Below, one piece after another: positions 1 through 4,896 of a stretch of 5,397 bases of DNA. The translations under genes were made by a program, and so were the position numbers. Each line of letters begins with the position of its first letter. The first letter of the stretch is position 1. Source of the DNA: Candidatus Omnitrophota bacterium. Its GTDB lineage: Bacteria; Omnitrophota; Gorgyraeia; JAFGHF01. The notes under the pieces are model-generated. The model did no database searches. It was not told the DNA's origin and worked only from the letters and a program-made list of their open reading frames with translations. The stretch spans positions 1 through 5,397 of the forward strand of contig JAHIIS010000074.1 of NCBI GenBank assembly GCA_018899075.1. The letters run 5' to 3'.

Positions 1-60
1 ACATTCGTGTACTCAGCCAGAACAGTTGCCAATCTACCCACACATTCCGATACCTTATCA
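1..60 (-). mobile_element. possible IS21-like element terminus (weak)
   Basis: Read on the minus strand from position 60, this stretch begins TGATAAGG and then has CGGAATGTGTGGGTAGATT (56 to 36 or so), followed by a looser second block ending in ACACGAATGT. The form 'CGGAAT-G-GTGGG' repeated at short intervals resembles the multiple terminal repeats of some IS21-family elements as I remember them. It lies just beyond the point where the adjacent FKBP gene loses homology, as an insertion would predict. Only 60 bases are visible, no transposase or target duplication can be seen, and the resemblance rests on memory. It could equally be ordinary sequence next to a deletion or an assembly join. 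Confidence 0.22.
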
Positions 61-63
61 TTC

Positions 64-88
64 CCTGGGTCTAGGGGGAAAGCCCAGG
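64..88. repeat. short inverted repeat at the FKBP truncation point
   Basis: CCTGGG (64-69) and CCCAGG (83-88) form a perfect 6-bp inverted repeat with a 13-nt loop, spanning the place where FKBP homology ends and the TAG stop appears. It may be chance, or it may mark a recombination or insertion site. No U-run follows it, so it does not look like a terminator. Confidence 0.3.
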
Positions 89-289
89 AATAATCTGGCT
101 CTGGCCATGGGTATATTGAAGAGGTTCTTTTCCCTCTGAACTCTCAACTTTTTTTCCATCTACGCTAAGTGTATAATCAAATGAAACTTTACTTCCTTTT
201 TGAATAGTCATATCATCCTCTCCCTGTGCAGAATAGCCTATTAAAGTAAAAACCAGTGATAATAATAAGATAATACGCCAATGGTTCAC
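71..289 (-). pseudogene. truncated exported SlyD-like FKBP prolyl isomerase (5' part only)
   Basis: The 72-codon frame starts with GTG and has a textbook Shine-Dalgarno sequence (AAGGAGG, 7 nt upstream). Residues 1-23 form a signal peptide: a short charged start, the hydrophobic stretch IILLLSLVFTLIG, and probable cleavage near SAQG. Residues 29-70 match the first strands of a SlyD-type FKBP: KGSKVSFDYTL, then DGKKVESSEGKEPL, then GQSQIIPGL. A full domain of this kind would continue with an 'E..L.GM..G..K' segment and 60 or more further residues. Instead the frame reads Ser-Pro-stop. None of the three frames past position 79 restores the FKBP sequence, so a single frameshift does not explain the loss. 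The remnant lacks most of the active site and is unlikely to fold. It has its own promoter. A complete paralogue, without a signal peptide, lies at 4897-5319. Confidence 0.75.
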
Positions 290-296
290 TGAATAA

Positions 297-303
297 CCTC
301 CTT
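297..303 (-). promoter_or_regulatory. strong ribosome binding site fixing a GTG start
   Basis: The minus strand reads AAGGAGG, then 7 nt, then GTG at 289-287. This near-perfect Shine-Dalgarno at ideal spacing identifies GTG as the start of the truncated exported FKBP. It places the signal peptide within the protein. The downstream ATG (residue 27) would lose the export signal. Confidence 0.75.
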
Positions 304-337
304 TCCAATAAAAATTCCAAAACCAAATGTAGATAAT

Positions 338-383
338 AAAAACCTCAACTCCAGGTATCCCGGTATCTGCGGCTTCAAGATAC
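338..383 (-). promoter_or_regulatory. leader region with competing short hairpins
   Basis: In the leader between the promoter and the exported FKBP, GGTATC occurs twice 8 nt apart (354-359 and 362-367). AGATAC (378-383) can pair with either copy: with 363-368 as a 6-bp stem and 9-nt loop, or with 355-359 as a 5-bp stem. The copy at 354-359 also overlaps AGGT (353-356), which can pair with ACCT (342-345). On the transcript that weak 4-bp stem is followed by a run of U. Mutually exclusive pairings ending in a stem and U-run resemble an attenuator, but the stems are short and no known riboswitch class is recognised. Confidence 0.25.
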
Positions 384-416
384 TCAAGCTTTTTACTAAT
401 TCTTTCTATTTTTTAC

Positions 417-445
417 ACTTTATTCCAACTTCAGCAATATGTCAA
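417..445 (-). promoter_or_regulatory. sigma70-type promoter for the exported FKBP gene
   Basis: On the minus strand a perfect -35 hexamer TTGACA (445-440) is separated by exactly 17 nt from TAAAGT (422-417), which matches four of six -10 consensus positions including both outer T residues. Transcription would begin near 408-411 and give a leader of about 120 nt before the GTG at 289. The site lies in the only long gap of the window, downstream of the methyltransferase stop, so it would make the FKBP gene an independent unit. Assignment is by consensus match only. Confidence 0.6.
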
Positions 446-462
446 GGGAAAACGGGCTTCAC

Positions 463-522
463 ATCGTGTGTAGAGATATTTCCCTCATCGTTCAGAAGGA
501 TGTCCCTTATACTACACACGAT
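463..522. repeat. 11-bp perfect inverted repeat with 38-nt spacer after the methyltransferase gene
   Basis: ATCGTGTGTAG (463-473) and CTACACACGAT (512-522) are perfect reverse complements, 38 nt apart. The right arm directly abuts the TAA of the methyltransferase (523-525). The left arm ends 17 nt upstream of the TTGACA box. Within the spacer, CATC (485-488 region) and GATG (500-503 region) could form an inner stem. The repeat could be a transcript-end hairpin for the long operon, although only UUUU about 10 nt later follows, so it is a poor intrinsic terminator. It could also be a binding site for a regulator, or the ends of a tiny 60-bp palindromic element. Confidence 0.5.
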
Positions 523-1335
523 TTAGTCTTTCTGCAGAATATAATAAAGATACTCTTTTTTTCCCCTCACAAAAGATTTATGCAATGCCGTTTCCTTTGT
601 CCCTGCGAATTCTTTAGTCAACCCATGGAGAAACCTCGGCACCAATCTCTCAATAAGATCCATCCTCTTTTCATTAGCTAGAACCAATGCCTTAATAACA
701 TTGGGGGTTATTATTTCTTCTTTTATGATCTTCAAACGACAGTTATCTAGCTGTTTTCTTAGTGATTTTATTAATTCTTCATCCCTTAAATCTGCAAATA
801 GGAAGTATCCTCCTGGTCTAAGAACTCTATAAACTTCCCCCAAAAACCTCTCCATATCAGAATAGCGATGAGAAGATTCTACGTTAATAACCACATTAAA
901 GTTATTATCCATAAAGGGCAAGCTCAGTGCATTCCCATGACAAAAAGATAGTCCCTTAACATGATAATGCTTCTTGCAGAAATCAATAGATTTTTTGCAG
1001 AGGTCGATTCCTTTCACAGATTTAGGAGCCAAGTATCTGGCTATATAAGAGGCTCCCCCGCCCCTTCCACAACCAACTTCCAAAATATCTAACCCCTCTA
1101 ATCTAATAGAATTAGCTATATGATTGTAAAGTTGAATAGAATATCTGTTATTTTCATCCTCTTTCTTCAGTTCTAGTTTATTATGATCGGCATAACCATA
1201 ATTAAGAAAGATTACCTCTTTGTCTTTATCCAGGCTACTTATATACCAATACCAGACTTCCCAGAAAGGGTTCAGCAGTTTTGCCCGGCAGGCAAAAAAA
1301 CTCCTCCCAAATTTTCTAACGGGGTTCACTGGCAT
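523..1335 (-). CDS. class I SAM-dependent methyltransferase, phthiotriol dimycocerosate methyltransferase-like
   Basis: This 270-residue protein has a Rossmann methyltransferase fold of the Methyltransf_11 type. The SAM-binding motif I is EVGCGRGGGAS (86-96), the acidic ribose contact is in GID (109-111), the adenine-side GNA is at 134-136, motif post-II is VVINVESSH (148-156), and LRPGGYF (172-178) is the usual post-III motif. The N-terminal WYWY segment with EVIFLNYGY, the GGGAS loop, the NVExSH and RVLRPGGYF segments, and the total length all recall mycobacterial Rv2952, which O-methylates phthiotriol dimycocerosates (comparison from memory). The substrate here is therefore probably a lipid or glycolipid hydroxyl, but this is inferred. 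The start follows the acyltransferase stop by 10 nt, with AGGA just upstream of ATG, so translation is likely coupled. No signal peptide is seen, so it should be cytosolic. Confidence 0.9.
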   Translation of the reverse strand: MPVNPVRKFGRSFFACRAKLLNPFWEVWYWYISSLDKDKEVIFLNYGYADHNKLELKKEDENNRYSIQLYNHIANSIRLEGLDILEVGCGRGGGASYIARYLAPKSVKGIDLCKKSIDFCKKHYHVKGLSFCHGNALSLPFMDNNFNVVINVESSHRYSDMERFLGEVYRVLRPGGYFLFADLRDEELIKSLRKQLDNCRLKIIKEEIITPNVIKALVLANEKRMDLIERLVPRFLHGLTKEFAGTKETALHKSFVRGKKEYLYYILQKD

Positions 1336-1345
1336 ATTCCTGTGC

Positions 1346-2089
1346 TTAAATACTTTTATTTAAGAGTTTTTTGTAAGATTCCATTTGTCTTTTTCTAATA
1401 TCTTCTTTTAGTTCTTTTTTATTCTGATACTGGGAAGGATGTATAGGCTCTGAGAAAAAAATCCGGTAGGGAATTTTTCTGTTTCTTTCCAGATACCGTA
1501 TACTCTTTAGTCCCCTGGAAACAAATAGTTCTCTTTGGTGTTCTTCAGAAATCCAGGAAGCCACTGGGATAATAGGGGCCCCTGTTTCTATTCCTAAGCT
1601 GGCGGCTCCGGAATGGTTCATCCTGGAAGAAAGACCTTTAATGTCCCCGTTTTCATCAAGAATATACTTCGATGCACCGTCATTAGTTAAAGCGACAAAT
1701 TCATTTGTATTTCTTAACCACAAGTGACTCATTTCTTTTGTCTTTCTATACTCCTCTCGAGAAAATCGTCTGCCTGTCTTAACAGGTATTTGCTCAAGAA
1801 AACTGCAGAGCAACCTCAAGCCTGGCTTTGAAAAAGCATCTTCATCTATCCACCCATGCGTTTTTCTTTCCAGCGTAGCGCCGATAACGCATGAATCAAA
1901 ATATAAACAATGGTGCGTGACGATTATACAGGGCCCAGCAGGTATATTGTCCAAGCCCTCGGCTCGGATATCTAACCATCTATTCATTAAAGGGCATAAA
2001 ACTATTTTTTTGAGCCAGTAGTAAAAAGTAGCTTTCGTCTTTCTACTCTGCAATAGATATCGATAATTTTTGTTCTTTGCGACTGTCAT
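1346..2089 (-). CDS. PlsC-like lysophospholipid acyltransferase family protein
   Basis: This 247-residue protein belongs to the PlsC/LPLAT acyltransferases, which transfer acyl chains from acyl-CoA or acyl-ACP to glycerolipids or related acceptors at the inner membrane. The catalytic motif HX4D is HCLYFD (60-65), preceded by the typical strand GPCIIVTH. The motif corresponding to FPEGTR is changed to LTNDGASK (134-141), with Asp-Gly in place of Glu-Gly. Motif IV is APIIPVASW (171-179). An aromatic and hydrophobic stretch near 22-34 may associate with the membrane, but there is no clear signal peptide. The start is fixed by AGGAGG 6 nt upstream, a site that lies inside a hairpin. The gene sits between a tiny lipoprotein gene and a methyltransferase. 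It could be a housekeeping LPLAT or a special-purpose acyltransferase for a glycolipid; the altered motif and the neighbours favour the latter slightly. Confidence 0.85.
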   Translation of the reverse strand: MTVAKNKNYRYLLQSRKTKATFYYWLKKIVLCPLMNRWLDIRAEGLDNIPAGPCIIVTHHCLYFDSCVIGATLERKTHGWIDEDAFSKPGLRLLCSFLEQIPVKTGRRFSREEYRKTKEMSHLWLRNTNEFVALTNDGASKYILDENGDIKGLSSRMNHSGAASLGIETGAPIIPVASWISEEHQRELFVSRGLKSIRYLERNRKIPYRIFFSEPIHPSQYQNKKELKEDIRKRQMESYKKLLNKSI

Positions 2090-2093
2090 TCTG

Positions 2094-2129
2094 AGCCTCC
2101 TCTCTTTGACTACTTTACACCAGGAGGCT
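2094..2129 (-). promoter_or_regulatory. hairpin sequestering the acyltransferase ribosome binding site
   Basis: AGCCTCCT (5' arm on the transcript, 2129-2122) and AGGAGGCT (3' arm, 2101-2094) form a perfect 8-bp stem with five GC pairs and a 20-nt loop. The 3' arm contains the entire AGGAGG Shine-Dalgarno sequence of the acyltransferase, 6 nt before its ATG. The 5' arm begins with the last base of the TAA stop of the upstream 44-residue lipoprotein. A ribosome finishing that short gene would cover the 5' arm and release the Shine-Dalgarno sequence, so acyltransferase translation should depend on translation of the lipoprotein. The pairing is seen directly; the regulation is inferred. Confidence 0.6.
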
Positions 2130-2263
2130 TAACTTGTAAACTGTCTAGTTTTTGGGGGTAGGGTCACTTCAGTTGCTAATGCTTTACCTTTTAGTAGACA
2201 GGAACTAAAACTGGCACATCCACACAAAAGCAGCCCTGAAAATAGCAGTATTATTATCCTCAT
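2129..2263 (-). CDS. small lipoprotein, 44 residues
   Basis: ATG at 2263-2261 opens a 44-codon frame ending in TAA at 2131-2129. The product starts MRIIILLFSGLLLCGCASF: a charged residue, a hydrophobic core, and a good type II signal (lipobox L13-C-G-C16). Signal peptidase II cleavage before C16 would leave a lipidated peptide of about 29 residues. Ala at +2 is compatible with outer-membrane sorting by Lol if that rule applies here. The mature part is polar (KGKALATEV, LPPKTRQ) and matches no family I know; it recalls small entericidin-like or toxin-antidote lipoproteins only in size. The gene lies 22 nt after the SPOR gene and 39 nt before the acyltransferase, filling the gap. Its Shine-Dalgarno is weak, which lowers confidence. 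Its translation probably opens the hairpin over the next gene's ribosome binding site. Confidence 0.7.
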   Translation of the reverse strand: MRIIILLFSGLLLCGCASFSSCLLKGKALATEVTLPPKTRQFTS

Positions 2264-2285
2264 ATATGTCAGATTTCTATTTTAT

Positions 2286-2657
2286 TTATCGCAACTTAAT
2301 AAAACTATCTTTGTAGTCTTTTTTTAATGTGTTTAGAAGCTCGCTTGCCTCGTTTTCGCTATCAAAATCACCTACCCAAACCCTATACCAGATTCCCTTT
2401 TCACCTAAGTGTTTAGCCGATACTGTAAGCGAGAAGCCCGCCTTCTTTAGTTCTTCTACTACTTTCTCGGCTTTCATACTATCTTGGAATGAAGCTACCT
2501 GAATAGTAAATGGCTTCTGTTGAGGTATTGTGGGCTCTACCACCTGTTTTGCTCTCCATATTCTTAATTGCCGTGTACACAAAAAGATTATAGATATCAA
2601 CAGAATTAGAAAGAATATCCACCTAAAATATTTTTTAAAAACGCTTTTCCCGTTCAT
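2286..2657 (-). CDS. membrane-anchored SPOR-domain protein
   Basis: The 123-residue product has a short basic cytoplasmic N-terminus (NGKSVFKKYFR), one transmembrane helix at about residues 12-27 (WIFFLILLISIIFLC), a linker rich in Pro and Gln (41-48), and a C-terminal SPOR domain (49-123). The domain shows the FTIQVASFQD first strand, a helix with EKVVEELKKAGF, and the second-half strand WYRVWVGDFDSENEA, all typical of the family. SPOR domains bind glycan strands lacking stem peptides, which accumulate at the division septum, so this protein likely acts in the periplasm at division sites, in the manner of FtsN or DamX but much shorter. The start is supported by GAGG 6 nt upstream. The stop of the preceding gene overlaps this ribosome binding site (9-nt gap), so the two are probably translationally coupled. 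Confidence 0.9.
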   Translation of the reverse strand: MNGKSVFKKYFRWIFFLILLISIIFLCTRQLRIWRAKQVVEPTIPQQKPFTIQVASFQDSMKAEKVVEELKKAGFSLTVSAKHLGEKGIWYRVWVGDFDSENEASELLNTLKKDYKDSFIKLR

Positions 2658-2666
2658 ATCAACCCT

Positions 2667-3188
2667 CTATTTCCATTTATGTAATTCTCTCCATGTTTTT
2701 GGGCCGACTTTTCCATTTTGAACCAGGCCCTTTGACTTCTGAAATTCTTTTATCGCTTTCTTTGTCTTTGGCCCCATCTTGCCATCGATAGGGCCGGGAT
2801 CAAAGCCGGTTTTCTTTAAAGCAGATTGGATCTGTTTTAGATCAGTCTCTTTAGGAACGGCGTCTGCTTCATAAACTCTATTTAATGTCTCCCATGTTTT
2901 CTTATCTATGTAGCCTGTTACCTTTAATCCACAGCCTTTCTGAAAAGATTTTACTGCTGTTCTTGTCCTGTGTCCCATCTCGCCATCTATAGAGCCTGGA
3001 TTGTATCCGATTTCTTCTAAAAGCACCTGAAGTCTCTCCACTTTAGAGTTGTATCCGTAACCATTGCCGAACAAATCTCTTTCCTCCGCTGCCTCTTTTT
3101 GTAAAATCCTCAATAATAAATCGCATCCTGTGCATGAAAGAGAAAATACAATGCATAAAAAAAGAAATGCCATTCGAGGTCTTAACAT
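2667..3188 (-). CDS. lipoprotein with two tandem peptidoglycan-binding (PGB_1) domains
   Basis: The 173-residue product starts with an export signal (residues 1-22) whose SCTGC-D sequence could serve as a lipobox. Lipidation at C22 is probable but the -3 residue is Cys rather than Leu, so the fit is imperfect. Asp at +2 would mark inner-membrane retention under the E. coli rule. Two PF01471-type domains follow, at about 48-105 and 115-170. Each has the signature helix, 'DG.MG..T..A...FQK' (SIDGEMGHRTRTAVKSFQK at 66-84; the equivalent at 133-151), and a closing 'KTW..L'. No catalytic domain is present, so it probably tethers the envelope to the wall or recruits a partner. The start at 3188 lacks a clear Shine-Dalgarno and lies 26 nt after infA; M6 is the only other nearby Met. 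An in-frame stop upstream rules out a longer form. Confidence 0.88.
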   Translation of the reverse strand: MLRPRMAFLFLCIVFSLSCTGCDLLLRILQKEAAEERDLFGNGYGYNSKVERLQVLLEEIGYNPGSIDGEMGHRTRTAVKSFQKGCGLKVTGYIDKKTWETLNRVYEADAVPKETDLKQIQSALKKTGFDPGPIDGKMGPKTKKAIKEFQKSKGLVQNGKVGPKTWRELHKWK

Positions 3189-3214
3189 AGTAAAAGCAAA
3201 ATTTACAACAGATT

Positions 3215-3433
3215 TTATCTATTCCTGTACGTTATCCTTCCCTTGCTCAAGTCATAGGGAGATAATTTCACTGTAACCTTATCGCCTGCTATAATCCTTA
3301 TAAAATACTTCCTCATTTTGCCGCAAGGATAAGCTAGAACCTTGTGGCCATTTTCTAACTCAACCTGAAACATAGCATTACGTAACGCCTCTGTAACAAT
3401 ACCCTGAATTTCTATAGCTTCTTCTTTTGGCAT
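3215..3433 (-). CDS. infA: translation initiation factor IF-1
   Basis: The 72-residue product is the exact family length and is an S1-like OB-fold protein that binds the 30S A site with IF-2 and IF-3 at initiation. The recognisable blocks are [12 protein letters not shown] (2-13), [15 protein letters not shown] (19-33), [10 protein letters not shown] (38-47), [18 protein letters not shown] (50-67) and the C-terminal YRNR. The basic residues K39, R41, R46 and R66 are kept. The loop normally read A-H-I/V-S-G is A-Y-P-C-G here (34-38), three changes in a conserved stretch. The gene stands apart from the usual secY-adk-map-infA-rpmJ cluster, between a deacetylase (37-nt gap) and a peptidoglycan-binding lipoprotein (26-nt gap). 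Only a weak AGG lies 3 nt before ATG. It may be the sole IF-1 or a divergent second copy. Confidence 0.96.
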   Translation of the reverse strand: MPKEEAIEIQGIVTEALRNAMFQVELENGHKVLAYPCGKMRKYFIRIIAGDKVTVKLSPYDLSKGRITYRNR

Positions 3434-3470
3434 AAGCCTAACTTTTTAATTTTCAACACATGGTTACTAA

Positions 3471-4142
3471 TTAAGCCAATGATCTATCTTGTTTCTCTAA
3501 TAACTCTGATAATTTAAAAGTTAGAATGTTTCTTTTATGTAAGGTGCGCAAAATTTCAGGAAGTACCCTTACAGTAGCCTCCCTTTTGGGGAAAAGGGCC
3601 TTTTCGGCTCCATCATGGAAGAGAATTATATCTCCGTGGTTTATATCTCTATTTAAGACTCTGTGCTTGATAAGCTTTTCTGTTCCCAACCAATCGATAC
3701 TGGAAATACTCCAGCTCACAGAAAGATAGTCTAAACCCTTTGCTGTATTCAACATCTTTTTATAATTTATATGCCACCTCGACCAAGTTGGCCTAAAAAA
3801 GCGTGGTCTATATCCTGTAATTCCTTCAATTATTTTATCTGTAACTTTAATTTCTCTCTCAATAATTCTGTGCTTAAATATAGGGCTTATGGGGTGGCTA
3901 TATGTATGATTACCAATATCATGCCCTTCTTCAAAAATACGCCTCACAATATCAGGATATTTTTCTGCCCTTTTTCCTACAAGGAAAAAAGATGCCTTTA
4001 CCTTAAACCCTTTCAATATGTCAAGTATCTTAGGCGTATATTTCCTATCTGGTCCATCATCGAATGTAAGAGATACGTAACTTTTAGATTGTTCAGGTAT
4101 GGGTACAAACCTTTTTAGAATATTCCTGTGTTTCATTAACAT
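3471..4142 (-). CDS. polysaccharide deacetylase, NodB homology domain (CE4)
   Basis: CE4 enzymes remove N-acetyl groups from chitooligosaccharides, peptidoglycan or other glycans using a divalent metal. Counted from the longer possible start at 4202, motif 1 is TFDDGPD (46-52) with catalytic base D48 and metal ligand D49. Motif 2 is HDIGNHTYSH (94-103) with H99 and H103 as metal ligands. Motif 3 is FFRPTW (135-140), and motif 5 is LFHDG (194-198) with catalytic H196. Motif 3 has Thr for the second Pro, and motif 4, SSIDW (167-171), has Ser for the first Asp of DxxDW; the other catalytic residues are intact. I prefer the start at 4142 (MLMKHR), 4 nt after the GNAT stop; the start at 4202 would overlap the GNAT gene by 56 nt. 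Neither start has a good ribosome site. No signal peptide is seen, so a cytosolic substrate, perhaps a lipid-linked or nucleotide sugar, is likely. Confidence 0.9.
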   Translation of the reverse strand: MLMKHRNILKRFVPIPEQSKSYVSLTFDDGPDRKYTPKILDILKGFKVKASFFLVGKRAEKYPDIVRRIFEEGHDIGNHTYSHPISPIFKHRIIEREIKVTDKIIEGITGYRPRFFRPTWSRWHINYKKMLNTAKGLDYLSVSWSISSIDWLGTEKLIKHRVLNRDINHGDIILFHDGAEKALFPKREATVRVLPEILRTLHKRNILTFKLSELLEKQDRSLA

Positions 4143-4146
4143 AATT

Positions 4147-4881
4147 TTATTTTGCTTTAACCTCTTGTTTTGTTGATTGTGAGTCGTAAAAACTTTTTCC
4201 ATACTCCATAAAATAAAGCGGTACTTTTTTAAACCAGGCTTCCCAGCTCCTTACACGCTTGCAATCGAATTTCTTAAAACCGTATTTTTCAAAAAAGGGA
4301 AACCATGGTTCATGACGCAAGGCCCTAAATCTGACTCCCGACAGTTTCTCCCTCTCAACTTCTTCTAATAGAGCAATCAAAAGCTTATTGCCGATACCTC
4401 TACCTCTAAATCCTTTTTTAATATTCTGGTGAAAATGTACAGGAAATTCTTTATAGTTTAAATTAACAAGTTTAGTTTCTTTTAAAAGGATAGATTTTAC
4501 AATATAGACAATCATCTTGTATGTTTTTCTGTCCCAGATTTTTCCTCTTATTAATGCTGGTATTATGCTTGGCGGAATAATTTTAAATAGCATAATACTC
4601 TTGCATTTTGCCTCATCAAAACAAGCTGAAATATAACCTACGATTTCCCCTATATATTCTGCTATCCAGAGATGCTCAGGTTCGTAATCTGTATAGTATT
4701 TCATAATTAAGTCTGCTAATAACTCCCTATCAGTAAAGAAGGCCTCGCAAGGTTCACCAAAATAGGCAGTATCACAACAAAGCGTTCTTACCACTTGCTC
4801 ATCTTGCGGACTGTATTTGCGGATAGCAATACCGTCTGAATATACTATTTTAGTCCTACTTTTGCTAAGCACTTTACTCAT
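4147..4881 (-). CDS. GNAT-family N-acetyltransferase
   Basis: The 244-residue product contains a GNAT fold, which transfers an acyl group from acyl-CoA to an amine. Motif A is clear: HQNIKKGFRGRGIGNKLL (151-168), with the pyrophosphate-binding R-G-R-G-I-G at 159-164. Motif B is seen in FFEKYGFKKFD (196-206). Upstream, the conserved 'LWIAEYIGEIVGYISACF' strand pair is at 71-88. A hydrophobic, basic insert (97-135, IIPPSIIPALIRGKIW and following) separates these parts and makes the protein longer than a minimal GNAT of about 150 residues. The N-terminal residues 35-45 contain two adjacent Cys. The substrate cannot be told from sequence. Adjacency to a deacetylase (4-nt gap or overlap) suggests removal and re-addition of N-acyl groups on one amino sugar, as inference only. 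The start has AAGG 7 nt upstream and lies 15 nt after the FKBP stop. Confidence 0.85.
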   Translation of the reverse strand: MSKVLSKSRTKIVYSDGIAIRKYSPQDEQVVRTLCCDTAYFGEPCEAFFTDRELLADLIMKYYTDYEPEHLWIAEYIGEIVGYISACFDEAKCKSIMLFKIIPPSIIPALIRGKIWDRKTYKMIVYIVKSILLKETKLVNLNYKEFPVHFHQNIKKGFRGRGIGNKLLIALLEEVEREKLSGVRFRALRHEPWFPFFEKYGFKKFDCKRVRSWEAWFKKVPLYFMEYGKSFYDSQSTKQEVKAK

Positions 4882-4896
4882 CTTAGTGCCTTAATA

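Noticed and set aside
1..79. Single frameshift as the cause of FKBP truncation
   Set aside because: All three minus-strand frames beyond position 79 were read; one stays open but gives sequence unlike any FKBP.
463..522. Intrinsic transcription terminator
   Set aside because: The hairpin has a 38-nt loop and no U-tract directly after the stem, so it is listed as a repeat only.
439..681. Plus-strand open frame of 80 codons
   Set aside because: It lies mostly antisense to the methyltransferase C-terminus, shows no domain, and has low-complexity, Cys/Phe-rich composition typical of antisense reading.
1183..1398. Plus-strand open frame crossing the methyltransferase/acyltransferase junction
   Set aside because: It is antisense to two confident genes with no good ribosome site and no domain.
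2786..3012. Similar DNA blocks within the peptidoglycan-binding gene, taken at first for a nucleotide repeat
   Set aside because: The similarity reflects the two homologous PGB_1 domains; identity at DNA level is partial and explained by the protein.
3771..4118. Plus-strand open frame of 115 codons
   Set aside because: It is fully antisense to the well-supported CE4 deacetylase and has no recognisable family features.
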